A stretch of DNA of 12,742 bases from Oscillospiraceae bacterium (lineage in GTDB: Bacteria; Bacillota; Clostridia; Oscillospirales; Oscillospiraceae). A program made the position numbers and the translations under genes. Below the pieces are notes generated by a model. It saw only the letters and a program-made list of their open reading frames with translations. It did not search any database and was not told the origin of the DNA. Location of the stretch: the NCBI GenBank assembly GCA_020025175.1, contig JAHHSM010000049.1, positions 1 to 12,742 of the forward strand, read 5' to 3'. Positions 1 through 7,059 of this stretch are shown one piece after another. How positions within the stretch are numbered: the first letter of the stretch is position 1; every line of letters starts with the position of its first letter.

Positions 1-852
1 TATGCCGATGACTATGATGATGACCGCGGCAGTCCCTGGTTCAAGGTTGTGCTTGTAATTTTGTGTGCGATTATCATTGCTTGCCTGCTGTATCTGGCAC
101 GCGGACCGATTGGCAATCTCCTGCATTTGAACCCAAATGAGAATGATCATAATCCGCCATCCTCCATGATAAATGACAATGAGCCGGGATCGCCGCAAAA
201 TCCTGATGATGTCGCACCGATCGTGCCGGAAATTGACAATCCCGATCAGGGAAATGATACACCCGATACACCGGGTCACCAAACCGGAGAGAATTCCGAA
301 CCGCCCCAGTACAATCCTTCGCAGCAGCCAAATACGCCGAATACAACACCCAATACGGACATACAGCCGCTGGTGCTGTCGCATGAGGATGTTACAATTC
401 GCGGCGGCGAAAGCTTTACCCTTTCTGTGAAGGGTGAGCGTGAAAATGTAACGTATACTGCCAAGGATGCATCTATTGTACAAGTATCCGCTTCCGGCAC
501 AGTGACTGGTTTGAAGAAGGGCTTAACGGAAGTGTATGTGCAGCGCGGCAGTGAAAAGGCAAAGTGCATTGTGCGCGTCAGCAGCACAGCGGCAGAGGGC
601 GGCAATGGAACCGCACCTTCTGCGTCAACGGATGCAAAACTGAGCCTGAGTAAGGACGATTTTACACTGAAAGTGGGAGAAAGCTACACGATTGTCACGC
701 CCGGTATTTCCGAGGGTGTGACATGGTCCATTGGTGATTCTTCTGTTGCAGCAGTCAGCGGCGGCAAGGTTACTGCTGTATCCAAGGGTATGACAACCGT
801 TACTGCTACGTGGAAAGGGCAGACAGCAAAGTGCATTGTGCGCGTGAAATAG
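1..852 (+). CDS. Membrane-anchored protein with two BIG2 Ig-like domains (5' partial)
   Basis: The reading frame is open at the window edge (codons Y-A-D-D-Y-D-D-D precede any start), so the true start lies upstream; the GTG at 49 falls inside the membrane segment and is not a credible start. An acidic N-terminal cytoplasmic stretch is followed by one hydrophobic segment (about nt 46-105). A long linker rich in Pro, Asn and Asp (about nt 120-365) follows, then two bacterial Ig-like group 2 domains (about nt 370-582 and 640-849), each ending in the same AKCIVRV strand. The topology suggests a single-pass protein displaying its Ig-like domains outside the cell on a flexible stalk. BIG2 domains occur in surface and adhesion proteins, but the ligand cannot be told. 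A 20-bp exact DNA repeat at the ends of the two domains points to domain duplication. Confidence 0.85.
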   Translation, partial: YADDYDDDRGSPWFKVVLVILCAIIIACLLYLARGPIGNLLHLNPNENDHNPPSSMINDNEPGSPQNPDDVAPIVPEIDNPDQGNDTPDTPGHQTGENSEPPQYNPSQQPNTPNTTPNTDIQPLVLSHEDVTIRGGESFTLSVKGERENVTYTAKDASIVQVSASGTVTGLKKGLTEVYVQRGSEKAKCIVRVSSTAAEGGNGTAPSASTDAKLSLSKDDFTLKVGESYTIVTPGISEGVTWSIGDSSVAAVSGGKVTAVSKGMTTVTATWKGQTAKCIVRVK

Positions 853-866
853 GATAAAAAGATGGA

Positions 867-900
867 AATCCCAGCCCTTTTGGCTGGGATTCCTTATTGT
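867..900 (+). terminator. Intrinsic terminator after the BIG2 gene
   Basis: A perfect 10-bp stem (867-876 with 882-891) closes a 5-base CTTTT loop and is followed by a moderately T-rich tail. It begins 14 bases after the stop codon. The tail overlaps the -35 of the next promoter. Confidence 0.8.
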
Positions 901-925
901 TTGCGCTGAAAAACTATGGTATGAT
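897..925 (+). promoter_or_regulatory. Sigma-A type promoter for the ylmH operon
   Basis: TTGTTT (897-902) and TATGAT (920-925) are separated by 17 bases, placing transcription start near 932 and giving a leader of about 25 bases before the TTG start at 957. Confidence 0.55.
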
Positions 926-956
926 TTGTTTCAGTAAACATTTAGGAGAGGATAAA

Positions 957-1757
957 TTGGATAAGAGTCAGCTTTTGCGGAAAATCACATCGGATGAAGA
1001 GGAAAAACTGACCCTTGCGCGGCTTTTGGATCAGCTGGAGCGCAGCTGCGGCCGTAATATTCCCACTGCCACAAATTTTTTAACACCGCAGGAGCAGAAT
1101 TTGGCACAAACGCTTTTGCAGCAAATAGGCGGTGCATCGGGTGCAGTGCTTTCCGGCGGCTATGATGGGGCAGAGCGGAAACTTATGATATTTCTTCCGG
1201 AGTATCTGGATATGGAATACTATGTGCAGGATGAAGCGTATCCCCTTTGCGCGGTGCGCTGTATGTATCGTCAGGAGGAAAAGCCCACACATCGTGATTT
1301 TCTGGGCAGCCTGATGGGGCTGGGCATTCGCAGGGAGATGGTGGGCGATATTCTGGTCACAGTCGGAAGCTGTGATATCATACTGCGCAGGGAGATTTTA
1401 CCGTTTGTAGTGCAGAATTATATCAGTGCCGGGCGGACACACTTAAAAGTGGAACAGGTGGCGCTTTCGCATTTGCACCTTCCGGAAAAAAGAAGGCAGG
1501 AAATCCGTGACACAGTGGCGGCCCTGCGATTGGACAGCATTGTATCCTCTGCCTTTCGTATCAGCAGAACAAAGGCGGCGGACTTGATTCGCGCAGGAAG
1601 GGTGGAAGTGAATTGGCGGCTGTGCGACAAAACGAATCATATTTGCAGCGAAGGGGATACGTTCACTGCCCGGGGTTTGGGAAAATGTACGCTTGCAGAA
1701 GTGGGTGGATTGAGTAAAAAAGGAAGAATTACCATTCGGCTGGAACGGTATCAGTAA
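957..1757 (+). CDS. ylmH: YlmH-family S4-domain RNA-binding protein
   Basis: A protein of 266 residues, close to the usual YlmH length of about 260. The start is taken as TTG at 957, because AGGAGAG at 944-950 lies 6 bases before it and a promoter lies upstream; the in-frame extension to 897 would run through that promoter. The N-terminal part carries the family-typical segment FLGSLMGLGIRREMVGDIL near residues 115-135. The C-terminal third (about residues 188-262) is an S4 RNA-binding domain starting LRLDSIVSSAFRISRTKA and ending in GLSKKGRITIRLERY. In Bacillus subtilis YlmH has been tied to ribosome-associated quality control through binding the large subunit; that role is carried over by family. 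In Bacillus ylmH sits in the cell-division cluster near ftsZ and divIVA. Here it heads a different operon with a DUF896 and an XpaC-like gene, separated by only 13 bases from the next start. Confidence 0.88.
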   Translation: MDKSQLLRKITSDEEEKLTLARLLDQLERSCGRNIPTATNFLTPQEQNLAQTLLQQIGGASGAVLSGGYDGAERKLMIFLPEYLDMEYYVQDEAYPLCAVRCMYRQEEKPTHRDFLGSLMGLGIRREMVGDILVTVGSCDIILRREILPFVVQNYISAGRTHLKVEQVALSHLHLPEKRRQEIRDTVAALRLDSIVSSAFRISRTKAADLIRAGRVEVNWRLCDKTNHICSEGDTFTARGLGKCTLAEVGGLSKKGRITIRLERYQ

Positions 1758-1770
1758 GGAGTGAACAGAC

Positions 1771-1992
1771 ATGGATGAAAAAAAGATTCAGCGCATTAAT
1801 GAATTGGCGAGAAAGGCAAAATCTCCCGACGGATTGACGGAAGAAGAGTGCAGGGAGCGCACATTGCTGCGTCAGGAATATATCGCATCGGTAAAAATGA
1901 ATTTGGTAGGTCAGCTTGAAAATACCTATATTGTGGATGAGAGCGGCCATAAAACAAAATTAAAGAAAAAAAGAGGAGGCCCGCAGCAGTGA
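1771..1992 (+). CDS. DUF896 (UPF0291, YnzC-like) small protein
   Basis: A 73-residue protein with the family pattern: an N-terminal helical hairpin (INELARKAK..GLTEEECRER..LRQEYIASVK) followed by a short basic tail. The family is widespread in Firmicutes, and YnzC of Bacillus subtilis is the structural example, a two-helix bundle of unclear biochemical role. AAGGAG at 1756-1761 overlaps the ylmH stop codon and lies 9 bases before the ATG, so translation is probably coupled to ylmH. Its own stop overlaps the GTG start of the next gene (GTGA at 1989-1992). It is surely soluble and cytoplasmic; no specific function is claimed. Confidence 0.88.
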   Translation: MDEKKIQRINELARKAKSPDGLTEEECRERTLLRQEYIASVKMNLVGQLENTYIVDESGHKTKLKKKRGGPQQ

Positions 1993-3251
1993 ATCGTTAT
2001 GACTATGGACACAGTGCGCCGGGGGATACATCAGGAAGTAAAAGGCAAAGCGAGAGTGAGACACTTTCCTGGGTTTTGATTTTTATTTCGTTTGTTTTGT
2101 TTTGGCCGCTGGGGCTGTATCTGCTGATCCGTAAATTATCAGATGGAAAAACCAGTACAAATAAGGGACAAAAATCCACGATACAGGCAGATTGGGTGGG
2201 ACAGCAGACTGGAAACGGAGCTGGCAGTGCAGCTGCAAAAAAGACCACTGTCAATCCATCGGGCTTTTCTCAGCGCATAACCAAAACACCCTCTATGAAA
2301 AAGGGGACTCGCCTGGCACTGAAAATTATCGGCACTCTTTTTTTGATAGGCGGTATTTCCGTTGTGGTGAATACGGCAACGTGGGTGTTCTTTTCCGGCA
2401 GCATCTATCGTTGGGAAGTAGTGGAGATGATGCAGAGCTGTGCGATTGCCTGTGCCGGCGGCTTGATGCTGTGGAAAGGCATCAGCATGGATCGTGCGCT
2501 CAAGCGTTATACCAACTATCTGGCGGTTTTGAACAATGTGCAGGCCATGTCCTTCCGTCAGTTGGCAGAAACAACAGGGTACCAGGAAAAGCGCATTATT
2601 GATGATCTTGATCGTATGATTGAAAAGAATTATTTCGCTCCGGGAGCTTACTTGGATTTGGGTGCCGGGTATTTTTTCCGCAGCCGTACAGCTGCGCAGG
2701 ATGCGGCAGCGAAAAAGCGTGAAGCTGCGGCTGCACCCAAAGAGGCAGAAGAGGGATATATTAAAATATTGCATGATATCCGCAGAGCCAATGATGCTAT
2801 TGATGACCAGACGCTTTCCAAGCAAATCGATCGCCTTGAAGATATAACGGCACAGATTTTCCGTGTGATCGAAAAAAATCCCGGTAAAGAGCGGCAAATA
2901 CGTACATTTATGGAGTATTATCTGCCCACGACGCAGAAGTTGCTGGATTCGTATGCAGAATTTGAGGCGGCAGGTGTGGAGGGCGAAAATCTGCGTATGG
3001 CAAAGGAAAAAATTGAAGATACCATGGCGGATATTGTGCGCGGCTTTGAAAATCAGTTGGATACCCTGTATGCGGCGGCTGCAATGGATATCCAGAGCGA
3101 TATTGATGTAATGAGCAATATGATGAAGCGCGATCATGCTACAGCAACACCTGATTTTAAAGTGAGCACATCGGGGGTGCCGATGAGCGCATGCGCGAAG
3201 GAAGAGCCTATGGGAGGAACAGCTGCTGCGGCGCAGGATACGGAAGAATAA
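1989..3251 (+). CDS. XpaC-like membrane protein (5-bromo-4-chloroindolyl phosphate hydrolysis family)
   Basis: A 420-residue protein starting at GTG 1989, with GAGGAGG at about 1972-1978 and the start overlapping the preceding stop. Segments in order: hydrophilic N-terminus; a membrane segment at about 27-49; a polar linker; two more membrane segments at about 109-136 and 147-163; a region resembling a winged-helix fold (about 175-230, SFRQLAETTGYQEKRIIDDLDRMI); an Ala/Lys/Glu-rich linker; then the XpaC-type helical domain (about 256-381) with IRRANDAI, IDRLEDIT and MEYYLPTTQKLLDSYAEFE. The family name comes from an old Bacillus phenotype; a real hydrolase activity is not established. XpaC proteins are commonly encoded beside the tellurite-resistance-like protein TelA, but no telA follows here: the next genes are convergent. 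The C-terminal tail after about 381 is low complexity. Confidence 0.8.
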   Translation: MNRYDYGHSAPGDTSGSKRQSESETLSWVLIFISFVLFWPLGLYLLIRKLSDGKTSTNKGQKSTIQADWVGQQTGNGAGSAAAKKTTVNPSGFSQRITKTPSMKKGTRLALKIIGTLFLIGGISVVVNTATWVFFSGSIYRWEVVEMMQSCAIACAGGLMLWKGISMDRALKRYTNYLAVLNNVQAMSFRQLAETTGYQEKRIIDDLDRMIEKNYFAPGAYLDLGAGYFFRSRTAAQDAAAKKREAAAAPKEAEEGYIKILHDIRRANDAIDDQTLSKQIDRLEDITAQIFRVIEKNPGKERQIRTFMEYYLPTTQKLLDSYAEFEAAGVEGENLRMAKEKIEDTMADIVRGFENQLDTLYAAAAMDIQSDIDVMSNMMKRDHATATPDFKVSTSGVPMSACAKEEPMGGTAAAAQDTEE

Positions 3252-3287
3252 GCTCACAAAAGCAGCCTAAAAATACATAGTAAATAA

Positions 3288-3332
3288 AACAGGGAGCGAT
3301 ACGATTTTCTTCGTATCGCTCCCTGTTGTTTT
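3288..3332. terminator. Bidirectional terminator between convergent operons
   Basis: A 17-bp perfect stem (3288-3304 with 3311-3327) encloses a 6-base loop, with a T-rich tail on the plus strand and an A-rich stretch (3281-3289) that gives a T-rich tail on the minus strand. It serves both the xpaC-like gene and the SPFH gene. Confidence 0.9.
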
Positions 3333-3375
3333 GGGGAGCAGAGGACGCATGCGGCGCCGTCTGCTTTGCGCAGGC

Positions 3376-4284
3376 TTACTGGGGATCTTTGGTATCCCAA
3401 ACGGTTTTTGCAGAGGCAACCAGACCTGCAAGACCTTGCAGCTCACTGGGAATAATGATTTTGGTTGCCTGCCCGTCGGCTGCTGCCTGAAAGGCCTCCA
3501 GGGCTTTGATCTTAATGACCTGATCGGTGGGGCAGGATTCATTCAGCATTTTCAGGGCATCAGCGGTAGCCTGCTGCACCTGACGGATTGCTTCGGCTTC
3601 GCCTTCTGCTTTCAGGATAGCAGCCTGCTTTGCGGCGTCAGCCTGAAGGATCAATGCTTCTTTTTCGCCTTCTGCTACAAGGATCTGGCTCTGTTTCTGA
3701 CCCTCTGCATGCAGAACGGCTTCACGCTTCTCGCGCTCTGCCTTCATCTGTTTTTCCATAGCAGTCTGAATATCGGGGGGTGGCTGAATGTTCTTTACCT
3801 CCACACGGTTGACCTTGATACCCCAGGGATCGGTTGCTTCATCCAGCAAAAGACGCATTTGCGTATTGATGGTGTCACGGCTGGTGAGGGTCTGCTGCAG
3901 ATCCATGTCACCAATAATATTACGCATGGTGGTAACGGACAGATTTTCGATTGCACTCATGGGATACTCCACGCCGTATGCATACAGCTTGGGATCCGTG
4001 ATTTGGAAATAAAGCACAGTGTCAATCTGCATGGTGACGTTATCTCTGGTAATGACAGGCTGCGGTGGAAAGTCTACAACCTGCTCTTTCAGGGAGACAA
4101 CCTTGGCGACACGCTCGATGAAGGGAATCTTAAAGTGCAGACCCACAGTCCAGGTTGCGCTGTAAGCACCCAGACGCTCGATCACATAGGCCTTTGACTG
4201 CTGAACGACTTTGATGTTCAACACGGCAAGAACTACAGCAACGACCAACAGAATAATAAGCAAAATAATAGCAATATTTGGCAT
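3376..4284 (-). CDS. SPFH/Band 7 (stomatin-like) membrane protein
   Basis: A 302-residue protein with one N-terminal membrane anchor (about residues 4-23). A Band 7/SPFH domain follows (about 25-185), containing the stomatin-type signatures ERLGAYSATWTVGLHFKIPF, VVDFPPQPVITRDNVTM, and IENLSVTTMRNIIGDMDLQQTLTSRD. Next is a long Ala/Glu/Lys-rich coiled coil (about 183-255) with repeated AEGE units, then a short C-terminal assembly segment. Such proteins form large membrane-bound oligomers in ordered membrane regions. AAAGGGAGG lies just upstream of the ATG at 4284. It is the second gene of an operon with the NfeD protein (35-base gap), the pairing typical of the family, and NfeD is thought to dock on SPFH oligomers. 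It ends at the bidirectional terminator at 3288-3332. Confidence 0.93.
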   Translation of the reverse strand: MPNIAIILLIILLVVAVVLAVLNIKVVQQSKAYVIERLGAYSATWTVGLHFKIPFIERVAKVVSLKEQVVDFPPQPVITRDNVTMQIDTVLYFQITDPKLYAYGVEYPMSAIENLSVTTMRNIIGDMDLQQTLTSRDTINTQMRLLLDEATDPWGIKVNRVEVKNIQPPPDIQTAMEKQMKAEREKREAVLHAEGQKQSQILVAEGEKEALILQADAAKQAAILKAEGEAEAIRQVQQATADALKMLNESCPTDQVIKIKALEAFQAAADGQATKIIIPSELQGLAGLVASAKTVWDTKDPQ

Positions 4285-4319
4285 AAATCAATTCCTCCCT
4301 TTAGTTTATTTCTTTTATT

Positions 4320-4766
4320 TTATGTATGTTTTTGAATGCTTTGAACAAAGAGCTTCACACCGTCAATACGCACAATGGAAACTACCGAGCCTTCGCTGAT
4401 AGGGATGTTATCCTCACTGCGTGCTGTCCAGACGATACCGCCGACAGAAACAGCGCCTGTACCGGCCAGATTATCAATGGATTCCTGAACAAGGGCATTT
4501 TGACCAATCAGGCGGTCTGCGTTGGTGGCAACCTTATGTTTGCCGCCGAACTTTGTTTGGGCAAGGGGGCGCAGAGCAAGTATGCTCACCAAACTAACGG
4601 CAACAAAAAGTAAAATCTGAAGCCAAAGTTCCGCACCAAATAAGGCGGCGATGGCAGCCACCAATGCGCCAATGGCAAACCAGATGCATGTCAGTGTAAC
4701 CGTAGCTACCTCAACGGCACCCAAAACGAACATGGCAATGAGCCAGACAATGGACATAAAATTCAT
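4320..4766 (-). CDS. NfeD-family membrane protein, short form
   Basis: A 148-residue protein, the short NfeD class without the N-terminal serine protease domain. Three hydrophobic segments (about residues 5-21, 25-45 and 48-66) are followed by a soluble C-terminal OB-fold-like domain (about 84-145, LIGQNALVQ .. GTGAVSVGGIVWTARS .. GSVVSIVRIDGVKLFV). AAAGGAGG lies about 7 bases before the ATG at 4766; a second ATG four codons in is less well placed. It is the first gene of the nfeD-SPFH operon and divergent from the DUF308 gene. The partnership with SPFH proteins in membrane organisation is family knowledge; the specific cellular role here is unknown. Confidence 0.9.
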   Translation of the reverse strand: MNFMSIVWLIAMFVLGAVEVATVTLTCIWFAIGALVAAIAALFGAELWLQILLFVAVSLVSILALRPLAQTKFGGKHKVATNADRLIGQNALVQESIDNLAGTGAVSVGGIVWTARSEDNIPISEGSVVSIVRIDGVKLFVQSIQKHT

Positions 4767-4797
4767 GGGCGTCCTCCTTTGCGATTATGATATGAAC

Positions 4798-4803
4798 AGT
4801 ATA
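4798..4803 (-). promoter_or_regulatory. Extended -10 promoter for nfeD-SPFH
   Basis: Read on the minus strand, TGCTATACT is a near-perfect extended -10 (TGn then TATACT) about 32 bases upstream of the NfeD start. No good -35 is visible at the usual distance, which extended -10 promoters tolerate. Confidence 0.5.
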
Positions 4804-4824
4804 GCATATTGATTGAAAAAAATG

Positions 4825-4850
4825 ATTACAATTTATTACAATTTACTACA
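4825..4850. repeat. Tandem ~10-bp repeats in the divergent intergenic region
   Basis: ATTACAATTT occurs twice back to back (4825-4834, 4835-4844), followed by a partial third copy ACTACA (4845-4850). The units are one helical turn apart and lie upstream of both the nfeD promoter and the DUF308 promoter, as expected of a regulator binding array; the function is inferred. Confidence 0.5.
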
Positions 4851-4878
4851 GTCTTTATTTTATGTAAAAGGAGTATTC

Positions 4879-4907
4879 TTGTGCCTGCGGTATGAATATG
4901 ATAAAAT
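4879..4907 (+). promoter_or_regulatory. Promoter for the DUF308 / C26 hydrolase operon
   Basis: TTGTGC (4879-4884), 17 bases, then TAAAAT (4902-4907) with a TG one base upstream of the -10 (4899-4900), making an extended -10 promoter. The predicted leader is about 50 bases. Confidence 0.5.
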
Positions 4908-4964
4908 AATAAACATAAAAATAACTTATGATTGTTGTAGAGTCATTGAAAAGAGGGGAGCTGT

Positions 4965-5651
4965 ATGAAAGGATTTCTCAATAGCCGCAGAATGAGCTGT
5001 GCACTGTCGGCGGTATGCTTTGTGATTCTGGGTATCTGCCTGGTTGTCTGGCCGGATCTGAGCCGCATTTGGCTGTGTCGGCTGCTGGGCGGTGTGCTGC
5101 TGGTGAGTGGCGGCATGTATGCTGTGCTTTATTTTTCAAGGGCGAAGGGTGCAGCGGCTGTATTTCATTATGATTTGATTTTGGGTATGGTTCTGGCACT
5201 TGTGGGCGTGTGGCTGCTGACAACACCGGACTTGATTATTGCATTCATTCAGTATATTCTTGGTGCCATTCTGGTGGTTCATAGCGTGCTTGATTTACAG
5301 GGAGCGTTGAATCTGCGCGTTGTGGGCGCACAGCAATGGAAGATAGCAGGCATCATTGCAGCGATTACATTGGTACTGGGCATCGTTGTTATCTGGAATC
5401 CTTTTGCGAGCATCAATGCACTTTTGATGCTCGTGGGTATCGCCTTAATTTATGACGGCCTTTCCGATTTGCTGATTATCTTCCATTTGAGTCGTACGTT
5501 CAACATTGTGAAAACGGCGGTAGAAGAAGCGGTAGAGGAAGCAGAGGGGGAAGCGATGGAAGAAGCGGTAGAGGGAGCGGTGAAAGAAGCGGTGAAAGAA
5601 GTGAGTGAACAGGAAAATGTGATCGAAAGTACAGGTGAGGTCAAAAGATGA
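4965..5651 (+). CDS. DUF308 (HdeD-like) membrane protein with acidic helical tail
   Basis: A 228-residue protein with about six hydrophobic segments (roughly residues 12-30, 33-55, 68-86, 90-109, 122-144, 148-170), the layout of DUF308/HdeD-like integral membrane proteins in which a three-segment unit is duplicated. Typical local features are GGVLLVSGGMYAVLYF, LGAILVVHSVLDLQGALN and WNPFASINALLMLVGIALIYDGLSDL. After the last membrane segment comes a 45-residue charged tail (from about 183) built of repeats like EEAV and KEAV, predicted to be helical. GAGGGGAG lies just before the ATG. HdeD of Escherichia coli is linked to acid resistance, but for Firmicute members no function is settled. The stop codon overlaps the next start (ATGA at 5648-5651), so translation is coupled to the C26 hydrolase. 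Confidence 0.85.
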   Translation: MKGFLNSRRMSCALSAVCFVILGICLVVWPDLSRIWLCRLLGGVLLVSGGMYAVLYFSRAKGAAAVFHYDLILGMVLALVGVWLLTTPDLIIAFIQYILGAILVVHSVLDLQGALNLRVVGAQQWKIAGIIAAITLVLGIVVIWNPFASINALLMLVGIALIYDGLSDLLIIFHLSRTFNIVKTAVEEAVEEAEGEAMEEAVEGAVKEAVKEVSEQENVIESTGEVKR

Positions 5652-6322
5652 GAAAAACGGTGCATATTTTTTTGTACCGTTATGGCAAGCTCAGCTTGCT
5701 CGATAATTATGTCAAAGCTTTGACTGCGGCAGATATGTGCCCCGTTGTGAGTGAACAGATAAAAGACTGCATCGGCTGTGAAGGGCTGCTGCTGCCGGGA
5801 GGGGGAGATAGTGCCCCCCATCTCTACGGGCAGGAGAATATTGCTTGCCGCAATATCGATTTAGAGCGTGATTTGAAAGAATTGGATCTGATTGACAGGT
5901 TCGCTGCAGAGAGAAGGCCGATTCTTGGGATTTGCCGGGGCCATCAGCTGCTCAACATAGCCTTTGGCGGAGATGTGATTCAGGATATTGATACCAGAGA
6001 GCGGCATGTGCAAATCCGTGATGTGGATCAGCTGCATGAAACACGGATTGTACAGGATTCTGTTCTTGCCAGGCTATATGGCAGTCAGGCTGTGGTTTGC
6101 TCGGCGCATCATCAGGCGGTGGGACGTCTGGGTGAAGGCTTTTCCGATTTGCAGTGGACGGATGACGGCGTGATCGAAGCGATAGCACACAACCGATTGC
6201 CGATCTTGGGATTGCAGTGGCATCCGGAACGGCAGGCATTTGCGCGAAAGAGGGTTGGTGCAGTGGATGGCGGGAAAATTTTTGCATATTTCCGCAGGCT
6301 GTGTATCGGGGAAATTCCGTGA
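5648..6322 (+). CDS. Gamma-glutamyl-gamma-aminobutyrate hydrolase family protein (peptidase C26)
   Basis: A 224-residue class I glutamine amidotransferase-like hydrolase. The nucleophile elbow GICRGHQ places the catalytic Cys at residue 96, and QWHPERQ gives the catalytic His192 and Glu194. LLLPGGGDSAPHLYG (48-61) is the oxyanion-side loop typical of PuuD-type enzymes. ERHVQIRDVDQLH and SAHHQAV match the family's substrate-side segments. The family cleaves gamma-glutamyl amide bonds, as in putrescine breakdown. It is somewhat shorter than E. coli PuuD (about 254 residues), mostly by a short N-terminal region. No polyamine genes are nearby, so the substrate is open. Translation is coupled to the DUF308 gene by a 4-base overlap, with AGGTGAGG upstream inside that gene. 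A terminator follows at 6338-6379. Confidence 0.88.
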   Translation: MRKTVHIFLYRYGKLSLLDNYVKALTAADMCPVVSEQIKDCIGCEGLLLPGGGDSAPHLYGQENIACRNIDLERDLKELDLIDRFAAERRPILGICRGHQLLNIAFGGDVIQDIDTRERHVQIRDVDQLHETRIVQDSVLARLYGSQAVVCSAHHQAVGRLGEGFSDLQWTDDGVIEAIAHNRLPILGLQWHPERQAFARKRVGAVDGGKIFAYFRRLCIGEIP

Positions 6323-6337
6323 AACAGGTGAAATTAC

Positions 6338-6379
6338 ATGCAGGGAAAGCACACGCAATGCTTTGCCTGCATTTTTCGT
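6338..6379 (+). terminator. Intrinsic terminator after the C26 hydrolase
   Basis: ATGCAGG-G-AAAGC (6338-6350) pairs with GCTTT-G-CCTGCAT (6360-6372), with one G-G mismatch and a 9-base loop, followed by a T-run (to 6379). It begins 16 bases after the stop. Confidence 0.8.
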
Positions 6380-6429
6380 TAAAAAAGAGAAAACCCGGTA
6401 TGTCTATAGCTTTTTTTGAAAAGTACGAG

Positions 6430-6435
6430 TATAAT
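6430..6435 (+). promoter_or_regulatory. Probable promoter (-10) of the NAD salvage operon
   Basis: A consensus TATAAT lies 77 bases before the nicotinamidase ATG and downstream of the previous terminator. The -35 is weak (around 6407-6413), suggesting activation or dependence on other elements. A TTGACA at 6455-6460 has no good -10 at the right distance. Confidence 0.5.
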
Positions 6436-6446
6436 AGTTGCCAATC

Positions 6447-6459
6447 GTCAATGATTGAC
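6447..6459. promoter_or_regulatory. Palindrome just downstream of the NAD salvage -10 (candidate operator)
   Basis: GTCAAT-G-ATTGAC is a perfect 13-base inverted repeat centred at 6453, about 5 to 17 bases after the predicted transcription start. That position suits a repressor site. The binding protein is unknown; NiaR or NrtR type regulators are candidates by context only. Confidence 0.4.
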
Positions 6460-6511
6460 ACAGTGCTGAACTTTTGTACAGAAGATAAAAGATGAACAGG
6501 AGGCTGCGGCG

Positions 6512-7045
6512 ATGGATGGAAGTAGGCTATTGGTCGTGGTAGATTATCAAAAAGACTTTGTGAACGGTGCCTTGGGATTTGCAGGCGCAGAATCGCTGGA
6601 TTTGCGGATTGCCGCTAAAATCAAGGAGTATCATGATGCGGGCGATGTGGTTGTTTTTACCTATGACACACACCGCAAAAATTATTTAAAAACGCAGGAA
6701 GGACGCAAGCTGCCGGTTGCACACTGCATCTGCGGCAGTGAAGGCTGGGAGCTTTACGGAGAAACGGCGAAGCAGCGGGCGCAGGAGGATATCTGCATTC
6801 AGAAGCCCACCTTCCCGGCGCTGGAACTGGCGGATTATATCACGGAAGAGGATTTTGAATCCGTTGAGCTGGTGGGGCTTGTGTCCCATATGTGCGTGCT
6901 GTCCAATGCGGTGCTGGCAAAAGCGGCTGCGCCGGAGGCGGAAATCATTATCGATGCCCAATGTACTGCATCCTTTGATGGGGCGCTGCATGAAAAGGCA
7001 TTGGATTTGATGGAGGCACTGCAAATGACGGTAATCAACCGCTGA
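6512..7045 (+). CDS. Nicotinamidase-like cysteine hydrolase (isochorismatase family)
   Basis: A 177-residue protein of the isochorismatase-like fold. The triad is visible: Asp11 in VVVDYQKDF, Lys98 in IQKPTFPAL and Cys128 in LVSHMCVLSN. A metal site typical of nicotinamidases is suggested by Asp52 and His54 (YDTH) and His71 (VAHC). The reaction inferred is nicotinamide to nicotinate plus ammonia. Support comes from the next gene, a nicotinate phosphoribosyltransferase starting 14 bases later, which would use the product. AGGAGG at 6498-6503 sits 8 bases before the ATG. It is shorter than PncA of E. coli (about 213 residues) but in the normal range of Firmicute members. Confidence 0.9.
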   Translation: MDGSRLLVVVDYQKDFVNGALGFAGAESLDLRIAAKIKEYHDAGDVVVFTYDTHRKNYLKTQEGRKLPVAHCICGSEGWELYGETAKQRAQEDICIQKPTFPALELADYITEEDFESVELVGLVSHMCVLSNAVLAKAAAPEAEIIIDAQCTASFDGALHEKALDLMEALQMTVINR

Positions 7046-7059
7046 AAGGAATGAGCGCC

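Noticed and set aside
2139..3257. Long minus-strand open frame (372 codons) opposite the XpaC-like gene
   Set aside because: It is rich in Cys, His and Ile without any domain, has no ribosome site, and mirrors a well-supported plus-strand gene.
3331..4197. Plus-strand open frame (288 codons) opposite the SPFH gene
   Set aside because: Antisense shadow of the Ala/Glu-rich SPFH coding sequence; composition is Leu/Cys/Phe-rich and no domain is recognisable.
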